This document shows, piece after piece, positions 9,606-23,700 of a DNA stretch of 64,000 nucleotides (position 1 is the stretch's first letter; every line of letters begins with the position of its first letter). Made by a program: the position numbers and the translations under genes. The notes under the pieces are model-generated. The model was given only the letters and a program-made list of their open reading frames with translations. It did not search any database and was not told the DNA's origin. Origin of the DNA: Pelomonas caseinilytica (GTDB lineage: Bacteria; Pseudomonadota; Gammaproteobacteria; Burkholderiales; Burkholderiaceae_C); NCBI RefSeq assembly GCF_021353235.1, contig NZ_JAJTWT010000011.1:124001-188000 (forward strand). The letters run 5' to 3'.

Positions 9606-10667
9606 CTAGGGCTTTTCGTCCCGGGCCACCGCCTCCGCCAGCCCCGTCGGGCCGACGCGGAACTGGTAGGACGCCACGCCGTCGACGGCCCGGCCCGGCG
9701 GCGCGAACAGCGCGACCAGCACGGCATCGCCTTCGCGCCAACCCACGCCGGCGCGGCCCACGACGGCCATCCACCAGCGGCCGTCGACGAAGACCGGCAG
9801 CCGCCGCGGGTCGGCGTTGGAGAAGACGGTCGACATCGGGTCCAGCGACTTCTCGTCCGCACCGAAGAGAGGGAATGGCGGGTTCACGTCTCCCACGTTG
9901 CCTGCCCCGGCCGGTGCATTCAGGGCGGCGGCGGCCACGCCGTCCGGCCGGCGCCCGCCGTTGAACGCCACAGGGTCCAGCGGCTGATTCGCGGCACGTG
10001 CGGCCTCGTAAGCCTGCGCGAGGCGCTGGGCCACCGGCTGCCCCGCGTCGCAGGCCTTGCTGCCTGGCGGGCAGAAGCGCTGCACGAAGGACATCGCCGT
10101 CCGCCGCTTCAGCGTGATGCTGCAGCGGCCGGCCCAGCCCTGGCCGTTCCACGTGGCGATGCGGTAGGCGATGTCGGGGCTGGTCATGGAGGGCGCGCCA
10201 CCCACGACGAGGGCCGGCTGGCCGAGCACACGCGCGAAGCTGGCCGACTGGGTCACGCACAGCTCCAAGGGCTCGAGGTCGAAGGGCGGTTGCAATTGAC
10301 GCGAAGGCTGCCCAGGCTTCGCTTCCACCAGCACCAGCACCTGGCAGTTCGCCGTGCCGCCGTATTCACTGGCCATGTAGACCGGCGAGCCGGCCAGCTG
10401 CTGTACCTCCAACGGCCGATCGTGCATGGCGCCGACGGCCTCGCGCCAGCGAGGGTCGAACTCCAGCGCCGCAGTCGTCGGCGAAGGCGGGCTCGCCTCG
10501 ACGGGCTTCATCCAGGCGGACAGCGGATCGGCCTGGGCCCAAGAGGCTGCTGGCGCCCGGCGGGCCTCGTCCGCGAGCCTCGCACACAGCGAGGGCTCGG
10601 CGGCAGGCGCCGCCCCGCTGGCCAAGACCACCAGGCCCGGCACGGCCCACGAAAGCATCTTCATCAT
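9606..10667 (-). CDS. Exported protein of unknown function
   Basis: 353 residues. I do not recognise the family. The ATG at 10667 (MMKMLSW) is preceded by AGGGGAGAAG, a good ribosome site. Residues 1-23 form a signal peptide ([17 protein letters not shown]). The mature part has at least five cysteines ([34 protein letters not shown]), suggesting periplasmic disulfides, and a C-terminal segment [23 protein letters not shown]. No membrane helices after the signal. It stands alone, convergent with the TonB-C gene and divergent from mutS. Confidence 0.7.
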   Translation of the reverse strand: MMKMLSWAVPGLVVLASGAAPAAEPSLCARLADEARRAPAASWAQADPLSAWMKPVEASPPSPTTAALEFDPRWREAVGAMHDRPLEVQQLAGSPVYMASEYGGTANCQVLVLVEAKPGQPSRQLQPPFDLEPLELCVTQSASFARVLGQPALVVGGAPSMTSPDIAYRIATWNGQGWAGRCSITLKRRTAMSFVQRFCPPGSKACDAGQPVAQRLAQAYEAARAANQPLDPVAFNGGRRPDGVAAAALNAPAGAGNVGDVNPPFPLFGADEKSLDPMSTVFSNADPRRLPVFVDGRWWMAVVGRAGVGWREGDAVLVALFAPPGRAVDGVASYQFRVGPTGLAEAVARDEKP

Positions 10668-10725
10668 CTTCTCCCCTTGGCAAGGCGGCTCCACCGGGCC
10701 GCCGCGTAAACTGCCGCGCATTCTC

Positions 10726-10745
10726 AAGCCCTCCGCCGAGGGCTT
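10726..10745 (+). other. Leader hairpin just upstream of mutS
   Basis: An 8-bp perfect stem AAGCCCTC / GAGGGCTT, loop CGCC, followed by TGCTATTCC and then the mutS ATG 20 bases later. It could be a terminator or attenuator in the mutS leader. A hairpin of the same shape and distance precedes rdgC. Confidence 0.45.
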
Positions 10746-10765
10746 TGCTATTCCTGACGACGCCG

Positions 10766-13323
10766 ATGACCCAGCCCGCTGACTTCAGCGCCCACACTCC
10801 CATGATGGCCCAGTACCTGGGCCTGAAGGCCGACTTCCCGGACACCCTGCTGCTGTACCGGATGGGCGACTTCTACGAGGTCTTCTACGACGACGCTCGC
10901 AAGTGCAACGCCCTGCTGGACATCACCCTCACCACGCGCGGCCAGAGCGCCGGCCAGCCGGTCGTCATGGCCGGGGTGCCGGTGCATGCGCTGGAGAGTT
11001 ATCTCGCCAAGCTGATCAAGCTCGGCGAGGCGGTGGCCATCGCCGAGCAGGTGGGCGAGGTGGGCGCCGGCAAGGGGCCGGTGGAGCGCAAGGTGGTGCG
11101 CGTGGTCACGCCCGGCACCATCACCGACACCGAGCTGCTGGCCGACAAGCAGGACGCCGTGCTGCTCGCGGTCTCGGGCCAAGGGTGGCGCCACGGCCTG
11201 GCCTGGCTCTCACTCACCCAGGGCGAGATCGGCCTGGCCGAGTGCAGCGACGCCGAGCTGCCCGGCTGGCTGGCGCGGCTGATGCCGGCCGAGGTGCTCG
11301 TCAACCGCGAGCAGCAGCCCGCAGGCGTCATGCGCGCGCGCTTCCCAGTGACGAACCGGCCGGGCTGGCAGTTCGACGGCGCCCTGGGTCAGCGCAAGCT
11401 GTGCGAGCAGCTCCGCGTGGCCAACCTGCAGGGGTTCAACGCCCATGAACTGGCACTGGCGCACGCCGCCGCGAGCGCCTTGCTGGCCTTTGCCGAACAC
11501 ACCCAGGGCCGGGCCCTCGCCCACGTGCGCTCGCTGCGCGTGCAGCGAGCGAGCGACCTGCTGGACCTGCCGCCCGCCACCCAGCGCAACCTGGAGCTGA
11601 CGCAGACCCTGCGCGGCGAGGCCAGCCCCACGCTGTTCTCGCTGATCGACACCTGCCGGACCGGCATGGGCAGCCGCACCTTGCGCCAGTGGCTGCTGCA
11701 CCCCCGGCGCGACCGCGGCGAGGCCGTCGCGCGGCACGAGGCCATCGCGGCCCTGCAGGCCGAGGGTTTCGAGCCGCTGCGCGACGCGCTGAAGGCGGTC
11801 AGCGACGTGGAGCGCATCGCCGCCCGCATCGCCTTGCGCCAGGTCCGCCCGCGCGAGCTGACCGGCCTGCGCGCGACGCTTCAGGCGCTGCCCACGCTGC
11901 GCGCCGCCACGCCGGCCGCCCTGCGCGACGCGGCGCTGACGCCGCCGGCCGACGTGCTGGAGCTGTTGGAGCGGGCCATCGCCGCGGAGCCGGCCCTGCT
12001 GCCGCGCGACGGTGGCGTCATGGCCGACGGCTTCGACGCGGAGCTGGACGAGCTGCGCGGCATCCAGCAGAACTGCGACGGCTTCCTGCTCGACCTGGAG
12101 ACCCGCGAGCGCGCCCGCACGGGCATCGCCAACCTGCGCGTGCAATTCAACCGGGTGCATGGCTTCTACATCGAGGTGACCCAGGGCCAGCTCGACAAGG
12201 TGCCGCTGGACTACCAGCGCCGCCAGACGCTGAAGAACGCCGAGCGCTTCATCACCCCCGAGCTCAAGGCCTTCGAGGACAAGGCCCTGTCCGCGCAGGA
12301 ACGCGCCCTGGCGCGCGAGAAGCTGCTGTACGAGCAGGTCATCGACGCCCTTATCGGCCGGCTCGAGCCGCTGACGGCCCTCGGCCGGGCGCTGGCCGCG
12401 CTGGACGCGCTGGCGGCCCTGTCCGAGCGAGCCGCCACGCTGAACTGGTGCCGGCCGGAGTTCGTGCCCCACCCCTGCCTGGAGATCGAGGCCGGCCGCC
12501 ATCCCGTCGTGCAGGCGCGGCTGGCCGAGACGGGCGGGGCGGAGTTCATGCCCAACGACTGCCGGCTGGATGCCCGCACCCGCATGCTCGTCATCACCGG
12601 CCCCAACATGGGCGGCAAGAGCACCTTCATGCGCCAGGTGGCGCTGATCGCGCTGCTGGCGGCCATCGGCAGCTACGTGCCCGCCACGAGCTGCCGCCTC
12701 GGTCCCATGGACGCCATCCACACCCGCATCGGCGCGGCCGACGACCTGGCCAACGCCCAGTCCACCTTCATGCTGGAGATGACCGAGGGCGCGGCCATCC
12801 TGCATGCGGCCACCGACCAGTCTCTGGTACTGATGGACGAGATCGGCCGCGGCACGTCCACCTTCGACGGCCTGGCGCTGGCCTCGGCCATCGCCAGCCA
12901 CCTGCACGACAAGACCCGCGCCTTCACGCTGTTCGCGACCCACTACTTCGAGCTGACCGAATTCCCGGCCAAGCACCCGATGGCGCAGAACTGGCACGTC
13001 TCGGCCGTGGAAAGCGGCGAGGACATCGTCTTCCTGCACGAGCTGCAGCCCGGTCCGGCCAGCCGCAGCTACGGCGTGCAGGTGGCCCGGCTGGCCGGCA
13101 TGCCCGCCAGCCTGGTGCGCCAGGCCCGCGCCACGCTGGAGGCGCTGGAGGCGCGCTCCAGCGCCGCCGACGACCAGTTCGATCTCTTCGCCGCGCCACC
13201 CGCCCCCCCGGCCGCGCCCGAACCGAGCGCGCTGCTGCAGGCGCTGGAGAGGGTCGACCCCGACGCACTGTCGCCCCGCGAAGCCCTCGAGGCGCTTTAC
13301 CAACTCAAGGCACTGGCCAAGGC

Positions 13324-13327
<4 letters not shown>
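10766..13327 (+). CDS. mutS: DNA mismatch repair protein MutS
   Basis: 853 residues, normal length. Binds base mismatches and small loops and recruits MutL. The N-terminal mismatch-binding domain contains the Phe-X-Glu motif ([11 protein letters not shown], near residue 35). The clamp and lever helices fill the middle, and the ATPase domain has Walker [10 protein letters not shown] (about 611-619), [12 protein letters not shown] (Walker B and signature) and FATHYFELT. The short C-terminal tail has the helix-turn-helix dimerisation region after an Ala/Pro-rich linker. The start is ATG 10766 ([21 protein letters not shown]). The stop overlaps the hydrolase start (ATGA). Confidence 0.97.
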
Positions 13328-15994
<2,667 letters not shown>

Positions 15995-15996
15995 CC

Positions 15997-16854
15997 ATGC
16001 AGCTGTGCGGATTCGATGTCGGCCTCGACAAACCCTTCTTCCTGATCGCCGGCACCTGCTCCATCGAGAGCTTGCAGATGTCGCTCGACGTCGCCGGCCT
16101 TCTGAAGGAAGCCTGCACCTCGCTGGGCATCCCGCTGATCTACAAGGGCTCCTTCGACAAGGCCAACCGCTCGTCCGGCACCAGCAAGCGCGGTGTCGGC
16201 ATGGAGGCGGGCCTGAAGATCCTCGAGGAGGTGCGCCGCCAGACCGGCCTGCCGGTGCTGACTGACGTGCACGACAGCTCTCAGGTCGCCGAGGTCGCCG
16301 CCGTCGTCGACGTGCTGCAGACGCCGGCCTTCCTGTGCCGCCAGACCGACTTCATCCGCGCTGTGGCGCAAAGCGGCAAGCCGGTCAACATCAAGAAGGG
16401 CCAGTTCCTCGCGCCCTGGGACATGAAGAACGTCATCGACAAGGCCCGCGCCGCCGCGCGTGAGGTGGGCCTGTCCGAAGACCGCTTCCTGGCCTGCGAA
16501 CGCGGCGTCAGCTTCGGCTACAACAACCTCGTGGCCGACATGACCAGCCTGGCCGTCATGCGCGACACGGGCGCCCCCGTGGTGTTCGACGTGACCCACT
16601 CCGTGCAAAAGCCCGGCGGCCTCGGCGGCTCCAGCGGCGGCGCCCGCGAGATGGTGCCCGTGCTGGCCCGCGCCGGCGTGGGCGTCGGCGTGGCGGGCCT
16701 CTTCATGGAGACCCACCCCAACCCGGCCGAGGCCTTCAGCGACGGGCCCAACGCCGTGCCCCTGCGGCACATGCGCACGCTGCTGGAGCAGTTGGTGGCG
16801 CTGGACCGCGTCGTCAAGCAGCAGCCCCTCCTGGAGAACGACTTCTCCTGCTGA
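15997..16854 (+). CDS. kdsA: 3-deoxy-8-phosphooctulonate synthase
   Basis: 285 residues. Condenses phosphoenolpyruvate with arabinose 5-phosphate to form KDO 8-phosphate for the lipopolysaccharide core. Motifs: [50 protein letters not shown] and [18 protein letters not shown]. It starts two bases after the pyrG stop, so the two are co-transcribed. A Cys in AGTCSIES suggests the metal-dependent class, though this needs comparison. Confidence 0.97.
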   Translation: MQLCGFDVGLDKPFFLIAGTCSIESLQMSLDVAGLLKEACTSLGIPLIYKGSFDKANRSSGTSKRGVGMEAGLKILEEVRRQTGLPVLTDVHDSSQVAEVAAVVDVLQTPAFLCRQTDFIRAVAQSGKPVNIKKGQFLAPWDMKNVIDKARAAAREVGLSEDRFLACERGVSFGYNNLVADMTSLAVMRDTGAPVVFDVTHSVQKPGGLGGSSGGAREMVPVLARAGVGVGVAGLFMETHPNPAEAFSDGPNAVPLRHMRTLLEQLVALDRVVKQQPLLENDFSC

Positions 16855-16883
16855 CCTCACATCCCCCGACCGCCGATCACGTC

Positions 16884-17174
16884 ATGCCCTCTGCCTACAT
16901 CCTCGCCAACGTCACCGTCACCAACCCCGCGCAGTACGAGGACTACCGCAAGTTCTCCTCCATCGCCATGCAAGTGCATGGCGCCGAGGTCTGCGTGCGC
17001 GGCGGGGCCGTCACGGTGCTGGAGGGCGACTGGACGCCCGAGCGCGTGGTGCTGCTGAAGTTCCCCTCGCGCGAAGCCGCCCAGTCCTTCTACGACTCGC
17101 CCGAGTACAGCCGGGCCCGGCAGGCACGCGAAAGCGCCGCCATCATGCGCATGGTCTTGATCGACGGGGTCTGA
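16884..17174 (+). CDS. DUF1330 domain protein
   Basis: 96 residues, cytoplasmic. The dimeric alpha/beta-barrel fold is indicated by YILANVTVTNPAQYEDYRK, GAEVCVRGG, LEGDWTPERVVLLKFPS and AQSFYDSPEYSRARQARE, the DUF1330 signature. Small proteins of this kind are common between kdsA and eno in betaproteobacteria; biochemical role unknown. Confidence 0.88.
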   Translation: MPSAYILANVTVTNPAQYEDYRKFSSIAMQVHGAEVCVRGGAVTVLEGDWTPERVVLLKFPSREAAQSFYDSPEYSRARQARESAAIMRMVLIDGV

Positions 17175-17190
17175 GCCCCGGTTGATGTGA

Positions 17191-18540
<1,350 letters not shown>

Positions 18541-18599
18541 CCACGACGGTCCCCGCCCTGCGGGCCGGGCGCCGGGCCGCTCCCAAGCCGGCCCGTGCT

Positions 18600-18636
18600 G
18601 GCGATGTGCTCGTGGCTCAACGCCACGAGCATCGCC
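18600..18636 (+). other. Long hairpin between eno and ftsB
   Basis: GGCGATGTGCTCGTGGC pairs with GCCACGAGCATCGCC across loop TCAAC, with a two-base bulge. It is followed by a second GC palindrome (18637-18651). No U-run, so it is not a standard terminator; it may be a processing site, a pause, or a partial terminator that lowers ftsB expression relative to eno. Confidence 0.5.
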
Positions 18637-18700
18637 GTCCCCGGGGGGGACCGGCTGGACTCGCCCGCGTTCAGCGCGGGGAGTTTGGCCGAGGGGCTCC

Positions 18701-19000
18701 ATGAAGGTGCTTGCCGCGGTCCTGGCGCTCTTTCTGATCGCCATCCAAGCCCAGCTCTGGGTGGGCCGGGGCAGCATCCCCCATGTGACCCAGCTCCGGG
18801 AGGAGCTGCGCAAGGCCCAGGCCGACAACGACCAGGCCCGCGCCCGCAACGCCCAGCTGCAGGCCGAGCTGCGCGACCTGCGCGAGGGCCTGGAGATGGT
18901 CGAGGAGAAGGCCCGCTTCGAGCTGGGCATGATCAAGTCCGACGAGGTCTTCGTGCCCGTCGCGAGGGCCGCTGCCGCGTCGGCGGCAGCCTCGCGCTGA
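18701..19000 (+). CDS. ftsB: Cell division protein FtsB (septum formation initiator)
   Basis: 99 residues, bitopic. One N-terminal transmembrane helix (residues 4-21, VLAAVLALFLIAIQAQLWVG) is followed by a coiled coil (about 30-68, rich in L, E, R and Q: QLREELRKAQADNDQARARN), then KARFELGMIKSDEVFV, typical of FtsB/DivIC. It forms the FtsQ-FtsB-FtsL complex at the septum. Its place after eno is the normal one in beta- and gammaproteobacteria. Confidence 0.92.
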   Translation: MKVLAAVLALFLIAIQAQLWVGRGSIPHVTQLREELRKAQADNDQARARNAQLQAELRDLREGLEMVEEKARFELGMIKSDEVFVPVARAAAASAAASR

Positions 19001-19623
19001 TGCTGGCCTCCGCCTGGGCGGCGCTGCTGGCGCCGGCCTTCACCGCCTTCGGCAGCCCCATCTCCTGGCTGGAGCTGGTCGCCTTCGTGCTGGCCGTGTG
19101 GATGGTGGTGTGCAATATGCGCGTGCACCTGCTGGCCTGGCCGCTGGCCTTCATCAGCTCGCTGATGTACTTCGGCCTCTTCTGGGACGGCAGGCTCTAC
19201 GGCGAGGCCGCCTTGCAGCTGCTCTTCGCCGCCCTCGCCCTGTGGGGCTGGTGGCAATGGCGCTTCGGCCGCACCCGCGAGGGCGAGGCGCTGAAGGTGC
19301 GGCGCCTGGGAGCGCGAGGCCTGATCAAGCCCGCACTGCTGACCCTGGCGGCCTGGCCGCTGCTCGGCCTCTTCCTGTCCCGGGCCACCGACAGCCCCCT
19401 GCCCTACTGGGACGCCTTCCCCACCGTCGCCAGCCTGCTCGGCCAGTGGCTGCTGGCGCGCAAGTACGAGGAGAACTGGCCCACCTGGGTGGTCGTCAAC
19501 GCCGTCAGCGTCGTGCTGTTCGGCATCAAGGGTTACTGGCTGACCGTCGTCCTGTACGCCGGCTTCATCCCCATGAGCGTCGTCGGCTGGCGCGCCTGGC
19601 GGCAGGCGGCGGCCGCGGCATGA
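19000..19623 (+). CDS. pnuC: PnuC-family nicotinamide riboside transporter
   Basis: 207 residues with about seven predicted transmembrane helices. The ATG shares its A with the ftsB stop (TGATG). Typical PnuC features: SPISWLELVAFVLAVWMV, LAWPLAFISSLMYFGLFWDGRLYGEAALQ, GWWQWRFG, and ARKYEENWPTWVVVNAVSVVLFGIKGYWLT. These transporters move nicotinamide riboside (or thiamine/riboflavin in subtypes) by facilitated diffusion. The overlapping kinase-like gene downstream supports nicotinamide riboside as substrate. Confidence 0.88.
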   Translation: MLASAWAALLAPAFTAFGSPISWLELVAFVLAVWMVVCNMRVHLLAWPLAFISSLMYFGLFWDGRLYGEAALQLLFAALALWGWWQWRFGRTREGEALKVRRLGARGLIKPALLTLAAWPLLGLFLSRATDSPLPYWDAFPTVASLLGQWLLARKYEENWPTWVVVNAVSVVLFGIKGYWLTVVLYAGFIPMSVVGWRAWRQAAAAA

Positions 19624-20171
19624 CGACGCGACTGATCGCATTGCTGGGTGCCGAGTGCACCGGCAAGTCGACGCTGGCCGAGGCGCTGGCGGCGCACTTC
19701 GGTGCCGGGCTGGTGACCGAATACCTCCGCGAGTGGTGCGTCGCCCACGGCCGCACGCCCGAGCGCCACGAGCAGTCCCACATCGCCGCCGAGCAGGCCG
19801 CGCGCATCGCCGCGGCGGCCCGCCGGCACGCCCTCGTGTTCTGCGACACGACGCCGCTGATCACCGCCTTGTGCAGCCAGCATTACTTCGACGACGACTC
19901 GCTGCTGGCCGGCGCCGTCGCCTTCCAGCGCCGCTGCGACCTGACGCTGCTGTGCGCACCGGACCTGCCCTGGGAGCCCGATGGCATCCAGCGCGACGGC
20001 CCGGCCGTGCGGGCGCGCTTCGATGCCCGGCTGCGCGCCGCCCTGGGCGCCCACGCCCTGCCGTGGACGGACATCGGCGGCGACGCCGGCGAGCGCCTGC
20101 GCACGGCCCGCGAGGCGGTGGAGCGCCTCATCGCGCCTGCAACTGCGACAGCGCGTCCACTGAACGATTGA
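19620..20171 (+). CDS. NadR-type nicotinamide riboside kinase-like ATPase
   Basis: 183 residues. P-loop GAECTGKST at about residues 10-18, VTEYLREW, FCDTTPLITALCSQHYF and a late Asp-rich segment match the kinase half of NadR. The adenylyltransferase and helix-turn-helix parts of enteric NadR are absent. It would phosphorylate imported nicotinamide riboside to NMN and so trap it in the cell. Coupled to pnuC by an ATGA overlap. Its 3' end overlaps the convergent 157-residue gene by 44 bases. Confidence 0.82.
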   Translation: MTTRLIALLGAECTGKSTLAEALAAHFGAGLVTEYLREWCVAHGRTPERHEQSHIAAEQAARIAAAARRHALVFCDTTPLITALCSQHYFDDDSLLAGAVAFQRRCDLTLLCAPDLPWEPDGIQRDGPAVRARFDARLRAALGAHALPWTDIGGDAGERLRTAREAVERLIAPATATARPLND

Positions 20172-20601
20172 CCGCGCGGTCCAGCGTCGCCGCCAGCCCG
20201 CCGCCGGGATGGTCGGCCGCGATGGCCGACAGCTTGGCCGCGAAGCCGAGGTGCAGCTCGGCCAGCCAGTTCGGATGCGGATCGGGCTCGGGGATGGGCG
20301 GCCAGCCGACGGGCAGCTTGATGCGGCGCGGCTGGGTCGGGCACCAGTCGTCGAGGTCCTGGTTCATGGTCTTCCAGTTCAGGCCGAGGCGGTCTGCCAC
20401 CCAGGCCATGTGGGCGAATTCCTGGGCCAGCGCCGCGCCCAGTTGCTCAGGAGGGCCGGGCGGCAGGGGCTGTGGGTTCAGGGCCACGGCGGAGAGGCGG
20501 TCCTGCAGGCCGGCCAGGCCCTGCGGCCCGCGCGGGATGACGTCGAAGATGGCCGGCAGGCGCCGGCCGATGAGGGCGAGCAGTCGTTGATCGAGGTTCA
20601 T
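20128..20601 (-). CDS. Hypothetical protein with LNPQPLPPG motif
   Basis: 157 residues, probably cytoplasmic: no signal or membrane segment. I do not recognise a function. Visible features are an N-terminal amphipathic helix (MNLDQRLLALIGRRLPAIFD), a proline motif VALNPQPLPPGPPEQLG at about 45-60, and a helical segment EFAHMAWVADRLGLNWKTMNQDLDDW. ATG 20601 is preferred over upstream in-frame starts that lack conserved-looking sequence. It lies downstream of the 1158-residue gene on the same strand (188-base gap), so it could share a transcript. Confidence 0.65.
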   Translation of the reverse strand: MNLDQRLLALIGRRLPAIFDVIPRGPQGLAGLQDRLSAVALNPQPLPPGPPEQLGAALAQEFAHMAWVADRLGLNWKTMNQDLDDWCPTQPRRIKLPVGWPPIPEPDPHPNWLAELHLGFAAKLSAIAADHPGGGLAATLDRAVNRSVDALSQLQAR

Positions 20602-20789
20602 GGTCACTCCAAGGTCCGACACGGGGAAGGCGCTGCCGGGAATCGCCTGGCGGGTCCGCCAATGCAGGCAGTGGCCGCTCCTTGAAAACCTAGTCGCTAC
20701 ACCGGCGAAGACCATCGTATGGACGGGGGACGCTCCGCTCCGCCGGCACGCAAGCTAGGGCTTGAAAGCCGGCCGCTCGGCGCCGTGGC

Positions 20790-23700
20790 CTAACGCCCCA
20801 GCAACAGGTAGTCGAACAGTTGCGAGCCACCCGCGCCGCCGAGGGGCACGAGGATGGCCTTGAGCAGCGGCTGGTCGAAGAACGGCGCGAAGGCACCGTG
20901 CTGCTCGTTCTCGACCTGGGCGATCAGCCGCTTGAAGGGCTCGACCAGGTCGGCCAGGGGCTTGCCGCTGCCGGCCAGCCAGCGCAGGTCGGCCTGCATG
21001 GACTCCAGGGCCCGGCGGCGGGTGTTCTCGGCGGCCTGCTTGAGCAGGAAGGTCAGCCCGATCAGCACCGCCACGTAGAAGCTCACGCCGACGGCGATGG
21101 CCGGGGTGAGGGACCAGTTGTCGAACAGCCGGCTGCGGGCCACGACAAGCAGGGCCAGCACGACGAAGGGACCGATGACCAGCCGCGCGACCGGCGCGCT
21201 GCGCCGCGCGACGACCTGCACGTCGATCCAGTCGTCCAGCAGCGTGTGCATGCGAAAGCCGCCCTCCTCGCCACGCGCCTCGGGGCGGGCGTTGAGGCGC
21301 TGCGCCCACAGCGCCTTCTGCTCGGCACCGAGGCCGCGGGCGAAGACCTCGATGGTCTCGTCGGGATAGAAGCTGCGTCCCACGTTGAGGTGGCGCACGA
21401 AGCGGGTCAGCAGCACCGTCGCGTCAGCCACGGCGACGATGAGCAGCGGCAGCAGCAGCATGGCGGCGTAGAGGGTGACGCTCACCAGGCTGCGGTGCTC
21501 CCGCCCGCGCACGGGCACCTCGGGGATCTGGCCGTCGTTGAGCCCGAAGAACAGCAGGCCGACGACGAAGAGCGTCAGTCCGTACCAGAAGAGGGTGCGC
21601 ACCGTCCGCGGCGTGGCCTCGCCGCGTTCGCCGTATTCGATCCACAGCTGGCGGAAGTCGCAGCTGTAGCCCACACCGGGCTTCCAGAACATCACGCTGG
21701 CCGTCTCGAACCAGTGGCGCAGCAGTTGCCGCAGGCTGGGATGCTTGGGCGGGCGCGGCAGGTGCAGCCAGTCGGAGTCGCCGCGCAGCTCCTCCTGCGT
21801 ATCGGCCCAGGCCCAGTCCAGGGTCCACAACAGCATGAACAGCGCCAGCAGGTGGATGAGGTGGGAGGGCCAGGCGCTGACGCCCTCCAGCCAGACGGTG
21901 GGCTCGCAGGTGCGGCAGACGCCCCCCGGCAGCCAGCCGCCCGACGGCCAGGCCAGCGCCACCCAGGTGGCGGCCAGCGCCAGCAGGGCTGCGGCCAGCA
22001 GGCCGGCCAGGCGGCGGCGCTCGCCGGCCTTCCACGCCGTCAGGCCGACGAGCAGCGCTCCGCAGCCGGCCAGGGCGGCCAGCAGCCGGGCGTGGCTGAA
22101 GTTCAACCGCCCCGGCAGCACGAACTCGATGAGGCTGGCCATGCCGTAGGACAACAGCACCGCATGCAGGGTGACGAGGACCATGGCCGTCGGCTCCATG
22201 GTCAGCCGCCTCGCGCTGCCACCCGGCGGCAGCAGCACGCGGCGCGCCTGCCGCATCGACGGCGTGGACGGCCAGGCGAACAGCATGCCGCCGAAGACGG
22301 TGGCCAGCAGCAGGGCGACGAAGATGCGCCCCGCCGACGTCTGCGGCGGCCGCTTCTCCAGCGCATAGCCGGCCAGCGGCACCATGTTGGACCGCCCGAT
22401 CTCATAGACCGAGGTGTTCTTGAGCACGCTGTCGAGGGCCTCGGCCTCCCGCTGCTTGCAGAGGGCGCTACGGCAGCCGGCGCGGCGGGCGGCGGCATAG
22501 GTGCTGGTCTGGTAGATGTCGCGCAGCGGCGGCGTGCCGGCCTGCAGGTCCACGGCGCTGGACGCCTGGCCAGGCGGCACGGGGTAGAAGGCCAGGGGCA
22601 GGCTGCTGGCCACGACGAGGTTGCGCGTGAAGGCCTGCGTGCGAGGGTGCAGGTAGCGCGCGTCCATGTCCGTCGTGAAGAACATGCGGTCGGGGAAGTT
22701 CTCGTGCAGGGCCTGCAGCACCAGCAGCTTGTCGTGCACGTCGTTGGCGAAGATGCCGATGGCGCCGATGGGCAGCTCGTCCCGCGCGCTTTCGCTGAGC
22801 TTGAGCTGGGTGCCCAGGCGGCGCAGGTAGTCGAGCTGGTCGCGGCTCTCGGGCCACTCCAGCGGCGGCGCCTTGGCGGCGGCGGTGGCCAGGGCCGCGG
22901 CGGCGCTGGCCTCCTTGGTGGTCGCGCCGTCGATGCCGCGGAAGAAGTAGATGACCTGCAGCGTGTCCTTCAGCCCCGGCGGCAGGCAGTCGCGCAGCTG
23001 CTCCACCAGGGCCTGGGCATAGATGGAGTCGCGCTCCGCCACGACGACGACGCGGCGGTGCTTGCGCGGCAGGCGCAGGCGCAGCTCGGTGACGAGGTTG
23101 TCGATGAGGTCGGCATCGCTGCCCACCGTGCGCACCATGTGGACCGGCGCCGAGGCCGGCGGGGCCCCCGTCAGGCGGCTGAAATGCTGGGTCAGGAAGG
23201 CATCCAGGCTGTCGCCGAGGCCGGTCACGGTGCGCGTGTAGCGCTCCAGCTCGGGCAACATGCGCTCGGGCGCCGTCGACGAGGGGTTGTAGAACTCCGC
23301 CTGGGCGAGCAGCCGGTAGCCGGCGAGCACGTCGGGCGGCAGCCCGGCCGTCACGTCCTCGCCGCGGCGTGCGCAACGCACGGCGTCGCCGTGGGCCAGC
23401 GAACTGACCCGGATGCCCGCGGTGTTGTTCAACTCGGCTGCGCAGCGCAGGTCGCGCAGCGCCGTGCGCAGGGCGTCGGTCGACGACGGGCCGATGACGG
23501 CCAGCCGCGGCAGGGCTTCGCCATCGCCGAGCTTGAAGCGCAGCTGCGCGCGCTCGCGGGCCTGCCGGCCCATCAGCTGTTCGGTCAACCGGGCGACGGC
23601 GTCGAGCTTGCGCAGCGGCAGCGCGGTCTCGTCCACCCACAGCAACGCGATCTGGGCGTAGCGCGACGGCGGGTCGTCGGCGACGGGCCGGCGCAGCGAC

